A stretch of DNA of 64,000 nucleotides from Oegoconia quadripuncta (lineage: Eukaryota > Arthropoda > Insecta > Lepidoptera > Autostichidae): positions 26,716,836 to 26,780,835 of the forward strand of contig OX438748.1 of NCBI GenBank assembly GCA_949316235.1, written 5' to 3'. Below the pieces are notes generated by a model. That model made no database searches and was not told the DNA's origin. It saw only the letters and a list, made by a program, of their open reading frames with translations. Below, one piece after another: positions 20,111 to 30,225 of this stretch. Positions within the stretch are counted from its first letter, which is position 1, and each line of letters starts with the position of its first letter. A program made the translations under genes and the position numbers.

Positions 20111-20694
20111 CTTGGTTCGACTTATCATTTGGCTAATGAAATGTGTCTGGTGCTTTAAGCGTTTCTACATAGTCGTAGGTTAGCTGCTCCCCATATCAGT
20201 TGCTGCCACAAAAGAGGCAACCGAAACTGGCTCGAGTAAAGCGGGATAATACCGGAAGATGCCGCCAGTCGAGAATATTCCTGAAGGGCACTAACAACTG
20301 AAGGAATATTCTAAATCCGAGTATAATACTATAAGTACTCTGGTATTTATAATTGATAATAACAACAAAATGTTCGCTCGATTGCTGTGTGTGTCCAGTT
20401 TTAGAAAATGTAAAGCTGTTGCAATAAAATTTTGAAAAGAGAATTTTATTGCAACAGCTTAAATCTACAAAACAAAGAACATTCATAAACAGTTGAGAAA
20501 TATCTGATGTTTTACATAATCGGGCTGAGGCTTCCTATAGCAAGTATGAGAATACCTATGGCAGGAAACCTCGCTCTTCCATAGCAAATAGTTTTAATAA
20601 GTACGTAGAAGTAAGCATTAGGTTTAATAATAGCCTTACAATTTATTTATAAAAAAAGAAAAACTTATACTATTCCAAAAATATGCCTAACTTT
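20111..20694. other. Spacer with a perfect hairpin
   Basis: Apart from the hairpin at 20413-20460 nothing is recognised. A 96-codon minus frame (20196-20486) spans the hairpin and has no domain. Confidence 0.4.
20413..20460. repeat. Perfect 19-bp inverted repeat
   Basis: 20413-20431 is AAGCTGTTGCAATAAAATT and 20442-20460 is its exact complement, separated by TTGAAAAGAG. Not part of any larger element I can define. Confidence 0.75.
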
Positions 20695-21840
20695 AATGTC
20701 CTGTTTTCTCTTTTCTCAACTTCTCTCATTCTTTCTCAAAACTCCTATTGGAGGAGTAAAAAAAAACCTTTATTGACTACGGTTCATGATGCCTTAAAAA
20801 CCTATAACATTCACTCTTGTACACAACTCGAAATGTTCACTATGTCCACTTGGGTCAGCAATATAGATATAGATCTTACTGTCAAATCTGATTTATGTAA
20901 AATTGATAAACCTAAAAAAGTATATAGTTCTAACAATTTAAAATTTATATGTTACGATTTTTTAAATCAACACTATTCTCAATTCTACAAAATTTATACA
21001 GATGGATCAAAACAAGAAAATGAAATTGGAGCAGCGTTCTTTGACCCACAAGCCAACTGTACACTAAAATTAAAAATTGACCTAAATATGTCTATTATGG
21101 CCGTTGAACTCCTGGCAATTGCGGAAGCACTTTCATATATTGACTCGGTAGAGTGTAACAAATTTTTGATTCTGACGGATTCCAAGAGCGCTCTTCAACA
21201 TATACGTCGATGTACGAAAGGTGTTCGAGGCATGCCCATCGCCTATTTATTTTTAGATATGTTGCTTAAACTTAACCAAAGCAAAAAAGTTATAATGCAG
21301 TGGATTCCGTCTCATATCGGTATCTCCGGAAACGAGGAGGCAGATCGTCTCGCAAGGGAAGCTGCGACAGATGGTGAAACCACCAATTCTACACCGCTTT
21401 ACTCAGATATCATACATATTGTTAAAGGACTTTGCCACGACAATTGGAAGGAGTATTTTGACGTGCGATCTCGGTATAAGGGGATATGGTACAAAACAAT
21501 CCAACCTCAGCCTTTCCATATCCCTTGGTTCGGAGACGCTGATATGAGCAGGACAAACATTGTCACGGCCTTCAGGCTTCGATCAGGACATATTCCATTA
21601 AATAGTTTCGGATACTTAATGGGTAAAATACCATCACCGCATTGCACGGAATGTGGGGTCACAGAAGACGTGTATCATATTTTAATGGAATGTGTCCGGA
21701 ACGATGCAGAAAGAAGGCAACTTCAAATAGTATGTAATTTGTTTGAGATAGGAGGTTGTAACAGTGTCTTGGCGTCCCCAAACTCGGTGATGGCCAGGAT
21801 GCTGTACAACATAGTGAATCTAGGTATTAAGCGGCGGTGA
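20683..21840 (+). CDS. LINE ORF2 C-terminal fragment: RNase H plus zinc finger
   Basis: The 385-codon frame encodes the C-terminal part of a non-LTR retrotransposon polyprotein of the I/Jockey type. RNase HI, which removes RNA from the RNA/DNA hybrid, is complete: D107 (IYTDGSK), E142 (MAVELLAI), D166 (LTDSKSA), H211 (WIPSHIGI), D221 (EEADRLA). A zinc-binding tail follows, HCTECGVTEDVYHILMECV (C-x2-C..H-x4-C type). Endonuclease and reverse transcriptase are absent because the element is 5'-truncated. The ATG and first ~8 codons lie in flanking DNA and its target duplication, so the start is accidental and translation is not expected. The open frame without stops suggests a young insertion. 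Clade assignment (I versus Jockey/R1) is uncertain. Confidence 0.85.
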   Translation: MPNFNVLFSLFSTSLILSQNSYWRSKKKPLLTTVHDALKTYNIHSCTQLEMFTMSTWVSNIDIDLTVKSDLCKIDKPKKVYSSNNLKFICYDFLNQHYSQFYKIYTDGSKQENEIGAAFFDPQANCTLKLKIDLNMSIMAVELLAIAEALSYIDSVECNKFLILTDSKSALQHIRRCTKGVRGMPIAYLFLDMLLKLNQSKKVIMQWIPSHIGISGNEEADRLAREAATDGETTNSTPLYSDIIHIVKGLCHDNWKEYFDVRSRYKGIWYKTIQPQPFHIPWFGDADMSRTNIVTAFRLRSGHIPLNSFGYLMGKIPSPHCTECGVTEDVYHILMECVRNDAERRQLQIVCNLFEIGGCNSVLASPNSVMARMLYNIVNLGIKRR

Positions 21841-21934
21841 TGGGGTTTCAAGCAGATACTATGAGGGTGGCATATTCTGTACAGAACAAACCCTCTTAAA
21901 AAAAAAAAATATTTATAGATTTAAAAAAAAAAAA
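20707..21934 (+). mobile_element. 5'-truncated LINE with 12-bp target duplication
   Basis: AATGTCCTGTTT occurs at 20695-20706 and again at 21935-21946, immediately outside the element. The 3' end carries two A-runs (21897-21909, 21923-21936) after the stop, consistent with target-primed reverse transcription. The element is 1,228 bp long. Confidence 0.85.
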
Positions 21935-21946
21935 AATGTCCTGTTT

Positions 21947-22120
21947 GTGGTGTGAAAATGTGTCTGTGTGTGTGTGGGGTGAATATGTGCATGTTGTGTG
22001 AGTTTGTGTGTGCGTGTGTGTGTTTGCGTCTGGTATCTCAATAATACGTACAGTTCAATTACATTGCAGTTTTTTTAATTCAAGATTTTCTCTGCGAAAG
22101 GTTGTGAAGCCATGTTTGTT
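21947..22120. repeat. GT-rich microsatellite region
   Basis: Interrupted (GT)n between 21958 and 22027, then T-rich DNA. Confidence 0.6.
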
Positions 22121-22434
22121 GTTTTTTTTTAAGCGTTAACGGAATGGTACTTGACCTCAATCACACCTGATGTTAAGTGAAGATGAGGTCGAAGGTGGAA
22201 GCGTACTGACCCGGAAACCCAAACACATTTGGGGGACTGGCTATCTTATCTCTGACAACCGGAACACAACAATGCTATTAACATTGCTGCTTGGCGGCAG
22301 ATTTAGATAAGATGGTGGTAGCTAGCCAGGCGGACATTTAAAATGCCTTACCACCAACCAAACCGAGTACTTAAACATGTAGGTACCCCGCTGGAGATCG
22401 AACCCGCGACCTCCGAATCGTAAACCCAATATTG
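22121..22434 (-). mobile_element. SINE-B copy, head truncated
   Basis: Same block order as 15329-15650, with B-box complement GATCGAACCCGCGACC. Ends at GTAAACCCAATATTGTTT, so the A-box side of the head is lost. Confidence 0.8.
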
Positions 22435-23215
22435 TTTAAAATATTATTAATATTAAATTATAATTAATTAATATTAAATACAATTGTAAATCGATTCAGC
22501 CGTTATGAACATATCTAATATTTAACATTGTTTCACCGTACCGGGTTTTCTAAAAATTCAATTTATATTACAGTGAAGTCCGTTGCAAACACTGAATTCG
22601 TTGCAAAACTGTTCTCACGGGATTAAATCCGACTAATAAAAATTACTTGGAATTGCATTCTGCTTGAAAAACAAACACTACTCGAGAAACGTCGGAAACT
22701 GCGGTTGATTGACAGGGATAAGGGACCGAGGCGCGGTTTGTGGCTCATGCCTTATTCATGGTGCGGCGTAGTAAACAGACAGGAGCTCGTGGAAAACATC
22801 TAATAATTGGCCACAAGGGGTTATGAAATGACCCAGTATTTACATTGGACCTTCTTCTGTTAAGGTCGTAGAAGGCGAGAGATTCAGTTCCATGAAACCA
22901 TCACTTAAAGAACTGAGGACTTGATTTTGTACTGCAATTGAATACGTAAATCACTTCTATTAGAAATCAATTTTATTTACCAAGAGCGATCGAGACATTG
23001 TCATAAAAAGAGAGAGACCAAATTATAAAATTATGTCAATGATATGGTGCCCAGGGTTTGATGATGAACCGGAAGTACTCAACAACGGCATGAAGTAAAA
23101 CTTTCAAGTTTCGGCTTGTGTTAGTCTGCATTGTTAGTAGTGAGTAGGTACACTATAATAATATTTTAAAGCTTTTTTTTATTTTTAAAGGTTATTTTAT
23201 TATAACATAAACATA
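22435..23215. other. AT-rich spacer with repeat L
   Basis: 22735-22870 (GTGGCTCATGCCTTATTCAT, ACAGACAGGAGCT) resembles 25640-25765 (GTGGTTCATGCCTTATTCAT, ACAGATGGGAGCT): two divergent copies of a short unclassified repeat. The remainder shows nothing. Confidence 0.4.
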
Positions 23216-23411
23216 TTACAACTAGCTTTTTTAACTTCGTCCGCGTGGAAGATTTTATCAAAATCGGTTCAGCAAAAAAATTCGCCTAAATGTTAATCCA
23301 GGTCCTAATCTGTCTATCCAAATCCGTCCAGCCGTTTACGCGTGAAGAGGTAACAACATACTCGCACATACAGACATACACACAAACTTTCGCATTTATA
23401 ATATTAGTTGA
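23216..23411 (-). repeat. Repeat C, opposite orientation
   Basis: TAACTTCGTCCGCGTGGAAG, TCCGTCCAGCCGTTTACGCG, GAGGTAACAACATA and ACTTTCGCATTTATAATATT are the complement of the repeat at 27140-27415. Confidence 0.6.
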
Positions 23412-23457
23412 GATAAATAAATAAATAAATATTTCTGACACTTACACCAATCATCTA

Positions 23458-25012
23458 CACTGGGCCGCAAAAATTCCGGGTCGCTTATAAAAAGTGTGAT
23501 AGTTTCCTAAATACACAACACTAATCCATGAAACTGTAGTATGTTATAGATGACTGACTTATACATAAAATAAAATACATAACATGTTTGTAAACTCAAT
23601 AATTTTATTTGTAAACTAAAAAAATGAAAAAAAATAACTTCTAACTTTTGACAACAAAAATAAACAACACAGTTAATCTGCAAAAAGAAAGCTTTTCTGA
23701 CATTTTAACAGCTTGTATTTCCTCCACAAGCCCGTATCACTTCATCAAGACGATGTGGCATGCTGTAAACCAAATTTCTAATACGGTTTTGGTCTATGTT
23801 TGACCATTCTTCCACTAGCGCACTCCTTAACTCACGTAAGGTAGCTGCAGCTGGAGAGCGTTGTTTAACGCATCTCGCGAGCTCGTCCCATAAATGCTCT
23901 ATGGGATTTAAGTCCGGGCTGCGAGCTGGCCATTCCATGCGGGTGATACCGACGTCTTGAATATACGCGTTAACCAAATATGCACTATGTGGTCGCGCAT
24001 TATCGTGCATAACAATGGAATTTGCGCCTATATTCACCAGGAATGGATCAACATGCTCATTTAAAATCTCCTCTACGTATCTGAGAGGCGTCAAAGAACC
24101 GTTTTCTATAATCACTAACTCCGTACGACTCTCTGAAGATATCCCAGCCCATACCATTATTGACCCTCCACCGAATGGCACCTTTTCTTCAAAACACGCT
24201 TGACGATAACGTTCACCTGGTCGGCTATATACTCTTCGTCTCCCATCGTGTGTGAATAAACAAAATCTAGACTCATCGGAAAACATAACCCTGGACCAAT
24301 CTTCATCTGTCCATCGGATGTGTTCTCGAGCAAATCGCAACCTGGCAATTCGATGTTCTCTGAGCAGTTTAGGGCCATTTGCTGGCCTATAAGGCTTTAT
24401 ATCAGCTTCACGAAGTCGCCGCAGGATCGTGTCAGAGCTCAGATTGTTGTGGTGAACTTCTTGAAGGCATTTCGGACCTGAACAGCCGTGAGATGTCGAT
24501 TTCTTAACATAGTGCTCACGATGAATCGGTCTTCTCGTACAGTTGTGCACCTTGGCCTGCCATTCCCTGGTTTTCTGATGTTCATGCCGGTCTCTTGAAA
24601 TCGCTGGAGTACTCTTTGGACCCTGGATAAAGATACACCTACTGTTCTAGCAGTACTCCGCTGACTCCTTCCTTCTTGTACCATGGTGATAATTCGTGTA
24701 CATTCTTCAGGAGATAATGACATGTTGATGCACAAGATACTGAGACCAGACCAAAAAGCTGTTTATAATGATAGCTTGGTTTGAAACATAAGCTAAAAAT
24801 ATTCTTTTATAAAAAATTCGAAATTTGATAATTTTCAAAATTCCGATTTTTTTTTTTTAAGCTATAGCTTGTTCAAATGAAACCTTTTTTGAAATGTATA
24901 ATAAGTGCCACTTATCTGCCTATAACATATTATTTATACGAGGGATCTATGTACATCACTTTGGGAGATATCGCGGTTTTTCTAAGTGACCCGTTATTTT
25001 TGCGGCCCAGTG
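23458..25012 (-). mobile_element. Tc1-type DNA transposon, TA-flanked
   Basis: 1,555 bp with inverted ends CACTGGGCCGCAAAAAT (both exact, with similarity over about 29 bp), flanked by TA at 23456-23457 and 25013-25014. Encodes one transposase on the minus strand. The target is a SINE whose empty form is present at 47.5 kb. Confidence 0.93.
23705..24735 (-). pseudogene. Tc1 transposase (DD34E) with one frameshift
   Basis: Cut-and-paste transposase that binds the inverted ends and integrates at TA. The N-terminal frame (24735-24439, probable start at 24723) holds the paired-like helix-turn-helix (SPEECTRIITMVQEGRSQR) and an AT-hook-like GRPR. The remainder lies in another frame (to 23705): catalytic residues are D92 (MFSDESRF), D183 (MHDNARPHSA) and E218 (NPIEHLWDEL), counted from the start of that frame, with 34 residues between the last two. 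Together the two frames span about 343 codons, the usual Tc1 length. The frames meet around 24455-24470 and differ by one base, so this copy is inactive unless the shift is an assembly error. Confidence 0.92.
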
Positions 25013-25184
25013 TAGTTCCAAACTAAACAAGCGGATAAACATACATAAATATTTATATATAAGCATCCATGACTCAGGAATAAATGTTCATATTCATCAC
25101 ACAAACATTTACCCGTCGCGGGATTCGAACCCGCAACCATTAGTTTCGCTGACAAGGTCACTATCCACTACACCAATCGGTCGT

Positions 25185-25640
25185 CATCGTCGTCGTCGAG
25201 ATGATTGGGATAATTAACACTATAATACATCTGTTATTTGTGGCTCTCACACTAGGTTAGACCTGTCTCGTGAGAGCCATTTGAAAGCATTTTTATGGCT
25301 AGGTATCCTCATAATGATTCCACTAATGCTAGAAGATTTCTTGAGAAACAACCAATCTATTCTCCTTGAGTGGTATAGGTTACCTGTGTCAAAGTTAAAA
25401 GCTAGTAGGTTCTTAACTAGAAATAAATCCTAAAAATATGTATAATTCATTAAGGTGATATGAGAGGTAAAATGTGAAGTACTTGTGTACATATATATAA
25501 TAAATATGCTGTTTATGTCTATATATGATCTCATGATAAAGCATTATAAGCTTGTTTTAAAAAAGTATATTAAAAACAACTCATTAAGGCTGAATTTGCA
25601 ATAATTCCTTGCTAATTCCATGAATGGTCTATTAGAAGGC
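25185..25640. other. Spacer with short inverted repeat
   Basis: GGCTCTCAC (25242-25250) and GTGAGAGCC (25271-25279) form a 9-bp stem. No other structure. Confidence 0.4.
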
Positions 25641-25765
25641 GCCCAGCTGTTTTGTGGTTCATGCCTTATTCATGGCATACGGCATGATAGACAGATGGGA
25701 GCTGACAGAAAGAATTTAAAAGGCGAGTGAAATTACTATGTACAATTTCATGAAATAGCCTTAAC
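25641..25765. repeat. Repeat L, second copy
   Basis: Shares GTTCATGCCTTATTCATGG and a following CAGATGGGAGCT with 22735-22870; about 120 bp. Confidence 0.4.
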
Positions 25766-25878
25766 AATGACAATATTGTGTTCAAGTGACGTACTTAAGT
25801 ACAGCGTTTCGTCAGCACTTAGTGCATCTAAACAGAAAATGTAATAGCAATATATATTTGGTTTATGTCAGTATATAG

Positions 25879-25952
25879 AGCGTCGGTGGCTCAGTGGAGG
25901 AGATACAGTCTCCCACTTTGAGAGGTCCAGGTTCGATCCCCAGGCAGGTCAT
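25879..25952 (+). repeat. tRNA-like SINE head, third type
   Basis: GCGTCGGTGGCTCAGTGGAG (A box) and CCAGGTTCGATCCCCAGGC (B box) are spaced as in a tRNA, but the arms do not pair well and there is no terminator T-run. A pol III-type SINE head or pseudo-tRNA. Confidence 0.55.
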
Positions 25953-26214
25953 ATACCAATGAACTTTTCAATTTAAATTACTATATTTATTTATTTATAA
26001 CATTTGTACAATATTTATAAACAATATTTATACTATTTATTATATAAAAAAATCACAAATAAAACACTAGCCCCAAGTCTCTGGTTGGTGGAATGGTACC
26101 CAGAAGGCTGGCCGCTTTGCTGCAAGGCTGATTCTTTGACCAACGTATTGGCCAGCCCTCCGATCGTGGGATGCATCAACCAGACGCTCAGATAATTTAA
26201 TTTAATTATTTATG

Positions 26215-26410
26215 TGCATTTATCCGACTGCTCTTAGACGGTGAAGGAAAACATCGTGAAGAAACCTACACGCCTGAGATATAAAAAAAGTCGAAAGCAT
26301 GTGAAGTCCCCAGCCCGAACTAGGCCTGCGTGGTGGACTATGGTCCATACTCCCTCATTATAGAAGGGAAGGCCTATATCTCTGCCGTGGGATGGATGTT
26401 TGCGGGCTGA
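26215..26410 (-). repeat. Repeat K, opposite orientation
   Basis: ACATCGTGAAGAAACCTACA, GGCCTGCGTGGTGGACTATG, GGCCTATATCTCTGCCGTGG and GGGCTGAGATGATGA complement 38537-38645. Probably the 3' end of a non-LTR element. Confidence 0.5.
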
Positions 26411-26870
26411 GATGATGAACGAACGTTTTTATTCCCCGAAACATTAAAAGTGTGGCAAATAAATTTTCTACCTGAATGTCTAGACAATTTGGGTTCATGT
26501 CACTATGTTATGTAGGAAAACTATGCTCTAGTCAATTTGTGTTATAGTCGATTTGAGTGCTGGACCCATTATGTAGTAGTCACTGTAAGTAGACAAAAAT
26601 GAAATGTGTTCAAAAGACCGACCCAAATTTAGCGATCAAATGAAAAAACGTAGTAGTACGCCGGGTGTTAGTTCATTTCGAAGACGAACGGTTATGTTTT
26701 AAATGCTTTTGTTTTGTAATATGTAATGTAAATACTAATTGTAAAGATAGAAAACTATAGAGATGTGTTATTATATTACAGAGTTTCTTATCGCTTCCTT
26801 TCCATAACCATAACACAGTCTTAAGCGATGTAGTTTAAAAAAAATTACATTAGGTAAAATGACATATAAA
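26411..26870. other. Spacer, nothing recognised
   Basis: No shared repeat or coding signature. Confidence 0.4.
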
Positions 26871-27098
26871 AGGTAGGGCATATTAAATGTCCGCCTGGCT
26901 ATCTACCACCATCTTATCTAAATCTGCCGCCAAACAGCAATGTTAATAGCATTGTTGTGTTCCTGTTGTCAGAGATAAGATAGCCTGTCCCCCAAATAAG
27001 ATGGGGTTTTCGGGTTAGTATGCTACCACCTTCGGCCTCATCTTCACTTAACATGATGTGATTGAGGTCAAGTGCTAACGCGTTGTGGATAAAACAAA
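26871..27098 (+). mobile_element. SINE-B body fragment in the opposite orientation
   Basis: Here the body reads on the plus strand: GTCCGCCTGGCTATCTACCA, CCATCTTATCTAAATCTGCC, ATCTTCACTTAACATGATGT, CGCGTTGTGGATAAAACAAA. The head is missing. Confidence 0.75.
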
Positions 27099-27139
27099 AT
27101 CGAAACTGCTAACAGCTGTTACAGCTAGTTATGCCAATC

Positions 27140-27415
27140 CCAACTTCCCAACTAATGTTACAAATGAGAAAGTTTGTCTGTGTGTATGTTTGTTTGTTAC
27201 CTCTTCACTCTTAAACGGCTGGACAAATTTGGTTGGAATTTGGTTGGATGACAGAGTAGGATCTGGATTAACATATAGGCTACTTTTTATCTCGGAAAAG
27301 CGGATGGTTCCTGTAGGATAAGTATTATTAGTGGGATTGTTTTTGAGTCATAGAGTGACATTTGGTAGTATAGCGAATTCTACGTGGACGAAGTCGCGGG
27401 TAACAGCTAGTGTAC
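27140..27415 (+). repeat. Repeat C, fullest copy
   Basis: From CAACTAATGTTACAAATGAG, through TTTGTTTGTTACCTCTTCAC, AACGGCTGGACAAATTTGG and GGTTCCTGTAGGATAAG, to GAAGTCGCGGGTAACAGCTA. Fragments lie at 11940, 14846, 23216, 54480, 57206 and 61700. The 78-codon frame inside is not a gene. Confidence 0.65.
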
Positions 27416-27689
27416 TTTAAATAAGAAAGTTTTGACGTTTGTTGGTCGAATAACGAATAAAAGGATTTGGATGGATTTTGATAAATAGGTAGAACATACC
27501 CTGGATTTAAAACATATTATATTTTTATCGCGATAAAATGAATAGTTTAGAAAGAATGTTTAGGTAGGTATATTTGTCTCTTGACCTATGTATGTATGTG
27601 TATGCAAATATATGAAATTTATTCAAGTAGTTTGTATCTGCATCCCTATTTAATACCACACAACCTACCTATTTCAAATGTACTGTTCT
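27416..27689. other. Spacer, nothing recognised
   Basis: Short ATGT microsatellite near 27586-27605 only. Confidence 0.4.
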
Positions 27690-27830
27690 TATACCCAAAG
27701 GTTGCCTGGAAGAGATCGCTTTTAGTGATAAGGTCGCCAAATTGTACATTCTATTCTTACCACTTTTCTGAAACTGTATTTTCTTTTCTGTTGTGCAATA
27801 AAGTGTATTTGTATTGTATAGTTCCCGCGG
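27690..27830 (+). repeat. Retroposon 3' end with AGATCGCT stem-loop
   Basis: CCCAAAGGTTGCCTGGAAGA, GATCGCTTTTAGTGATAAGG and GTGCAATAAAGTGTATTTG. Same 3' module as 6048, 41405 and 62588. Confidence 0.6.
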
Positions 27831-28202
27831 AATTAAAAATTAAACATATCGCAGGCGAAGCTAGTAATTAATTAGACTTACCTTAACTTCCCAGTAACAT
27901 AACTTAAGGTATAATCGAGGATTTACAAGAACGGCTATTGTGTTCAATAAAATCTATTGAGCCTTCATTGAATGGATAACAAAGAACCACGTATACACAA
28001 ACAAAAAGGTCAAACCAATACGAGAACACTGACTGTTGTCGGAGGTTGAAAGGCAGGAACAAACATGCCAATTCCGGACTGAAAAGCGCTTCGTAGTTTA
28101 ATCACTGTAACTCATACAATAAAGAGTAATACAACTTCATACAAATACACAATTTTCTTGCTTTGTCGCCTAGTGGGTGACATGCTCTGATTCTGATAGT
28201 TT
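27831..28202. other. Spacer, nothing recognised
   Basis: Includes a short right-end remnant of repeat C (CAGGCGAAGCTAGTAATTA, near 27852-27870). Confidence 0.4.
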
Positions 28203-28612
28203 TGTAACGAGACGCCATGCGCCTCGTTGGTTCTCTTTATTCAGTATTCTCCTTGTTTGTTTCTTTTTCGATTAACTCATAATATTTTAAATTCAAAATT
28301 TGAATTCTGCCTGTTCTTTCTTTCTCTCTGTCTTTCTGTGAATCTTTTGTTTATTGAGTTCATGTTTTACTGTTACAAAGACTGGACGTATACTTTTCTA
28401 TTAATATTGTTTGAACTACAAAACTAATAAATTCAGTTTATTCCTTTTTACCAATTTAAAAGTTATTTTGTGTACGTATTATCGTTTGTGAACGTGATAC
28501 CTTTTTAATATAAGTTGTCACTGACAACGACTCAAGATCCGGCTCATCATCATCTCTCTACATTCTGTGGCCTACTCCTGGACATCTCTATAGTATCAGC
28601 CTGGGAGTAGTG
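28203..28612 (-). repeat. Repeat N, uninterrupted copy
   Basis: The reverse complement aligns with 61851-62834 end to end: starts ACTACTCCCAGGCTGATAC, then AGGAGTAGGCCACAG, AAGGTATCACGTTCACAAA, AACAGGCAGAATTCAAATTT, ending GGCGTCTCGTTACA. Lacks both the mariner MITE and the retroposon found in the 62-kb copy, so it represents the empty form. The terminal AACGAG..CTCGTT can form a hairpin. Confidence 0.8.
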
Positions 28613-29432
28613 CTTCAGTTTTAGCTACAAATAACATAGCCAGCCACGCGTGAATTGTTTGCCACTAGACTACGATTTTTCAAAATTTCCCATATCTATG
28701 ACCGCATGTACGTACATGTATATATCCTGCAATGGGAAGACAGTCCGTTGACACTTCTATAATAGGATTTCAGAGGACCCTTAAACGAATTTCGAAGTTG
28801 ATAACAACCCCAAGAGATTACCGAGTTCACAACAAGTTTATTATCTAGTTTTTCCCTCACATAATTGTATTTTTACGAAGTTTCACTCTAAGAGAGACGT
28901 GCGCCGAAGTTTCCCTTCAATCTATTGAATAAGCCTTCGATGCCGCTGTGCAGTATAAGGAGGAACGGCGCTGTTACTGACAGAATAGGATTTGTCTTTG
29001 AAATCTCCATTACAAATTCTGCAATCAGATGATTGAAATCATTGATTGTACGTCAAACCTAGAAAAATCCTACATGATAAGCTCGTACAATTTATATTAT
29101 AGATGTGCTAGCCTTCCAAGGCTCCATCTGTGTGGAATTTGTTTATTTGAAATTTTAGGACAAATAGCAAGTACTTACTCATATGTGTTGACGCAGGACA
29201 TAGTCTATATCTGTAATAAATTTCATCGAAATCCTTGCAGGTATTATACCGTAATTGAATATCCAAACTATCGCATTCAACATTAGTGGGATAAAAATAT
29301 TGTCTCACATTGCTAGATATAATAAAATAGAAGGCAATCTGGGTGGTTATAGGTATCTCCCTCTTATTGCCTCCCCTCTGACCTCCTCCCATAGTGGTCA
29401 CCTGACAATTATTCACATATCCCAAACCTACC
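28613..29432. other. Spacer, nothing recognised
   Basis: Overlapping frames at 29029-29509 on both strands (up to 133 codons) have no domain signature and oppose each other. Not called. Confidence 0.4.
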
Positions 29433-29757
29433 GTTTTTTTTATGGTTAACTGGATGAAAGTATGAAAGTAGATGAAAGGATGAAAGTATGAAAGTAGATG
29501 CCTATTCACCCTGCTCTTGAAGATCCCAAGGTTGAAGGATTAAGGAAAGACTGACGCCGGAAGGGAGTTCCATGCCTTGGCTGTTCGCATTATTAATGAA
29601 GAGTCGAACCACATACGGGTGGAGTCCCCACGCCTATTAGTCCGAAGATGAAATGGCGATGGTGGAATAAGATTGTGCAATTCCAACGCACACTCACCGA
29701 AATGCATATAAGACTAGTGGCCATCTGTCTGACAGTTAGTATTTTAAGCTATAGGCC
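29433..29757 (+). repeat. Repeat F with a 26-bp tandem duplication
   Basis: Matches 9054-9404 from GTAGATGCCTATTCACCC to CTATAGGCC. Its left part is replaced by two tandem 26-bp units of GGATGAAAGTATGAAAGTAG (29452-29503), a local expansion absent from the other copies. A run of 14 G (29770-29783) follows. Confidence 0.65.
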
Positions 29758-29946
29758 GTCAGGCCGTTAGGGGGGGGGGGGGACGACGACCCTAGATTCT
29801 TAGCTCTTAATATTTTCTTAATATTCAAGATAACCTCCAATATTTTGGAACGGACCCATCCAATGAATCGCACACGATGGGGTACAAATATATAAGAGAA
29901 TTCATCCCTACCTTACGTTTATTTTTGTACTTAAAAATAAACGTAA

Positions 29947-30091
29947 TGTTGTAAGATGTGATACTGGCCATATTAGAACTATTTTATTTTTGAATTTTTA
30001 GTATAGAACATCTGCTTTTACTGTGACAATCACTTCCAAATATACATTTGCCATGTAAACATCTAGTGTTCTTACTTTATATTTTCCCACA
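29947..30091 (+). repeat. copia 5' LTR
   Basis: 145 bp, TG...CA termini. Expected to contain the promoter and polyadenylation signals; it is short and AT-rich and I cannot assign a TATA box or R region with confidence. Confidence 0.95.
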
Positions 30092-30110
30092 CGTTATCAG
30101 CACGAAAAGG
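30092..30110 (+). promoter_or_regulatory. Putative primer-binding site of copia
   Basis: Immediately after the LTR, CGTTATCAGCACG is complementary to CGTGCTGATAACG. That string resembles an isoleucine tRNA anticodon stem-loop rather than a tRNA 3' end, fitting the half-tRNA priming known for Drosophila copia (which uses initiator tRNA-Met). The tRNA identity is my inference from memory of tRNA sequences. Confidence 0.4.
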
Positions 30111-30225
30111 TAAAGAACACTAAATATTTAACACGTGCGTGTAAAAGATATTTGTTGAAAGTCGCGAAAATTATAATTTCGCTTATTTTTCATTTTTTCG
30201 TCTTTGACATATTAGCTGTAAAATA

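Larger units (their letters stand above)
23412..25184 (-). mobile_element. tRNA-SINE-A interrupted by a Tc1 transposon
   Basis: Left part 23412-23457 (ATAAATA tail, CACTTACACCAATCATC) and right part 25013-25184 (TTCCAAACTAAACAAGC through the tRNA-like head) join perfectly when compared with the uninterrupted copy at 47500-47743. Orientation is minus: A box TGGTGTAGTGG, B box GGTTCGAATCC. Confidence 0.85.

Noticed and set aside
24157..24378. Additional minus frame within the Tc1 transposase
   Set aside because: Out-of-frame shadow of the transposase.
29029..29509. Overlapping frames on both strands (85 and 133 codons) as genes
   Set aside because: They oppose each other, lack motifs and run into repeat F.
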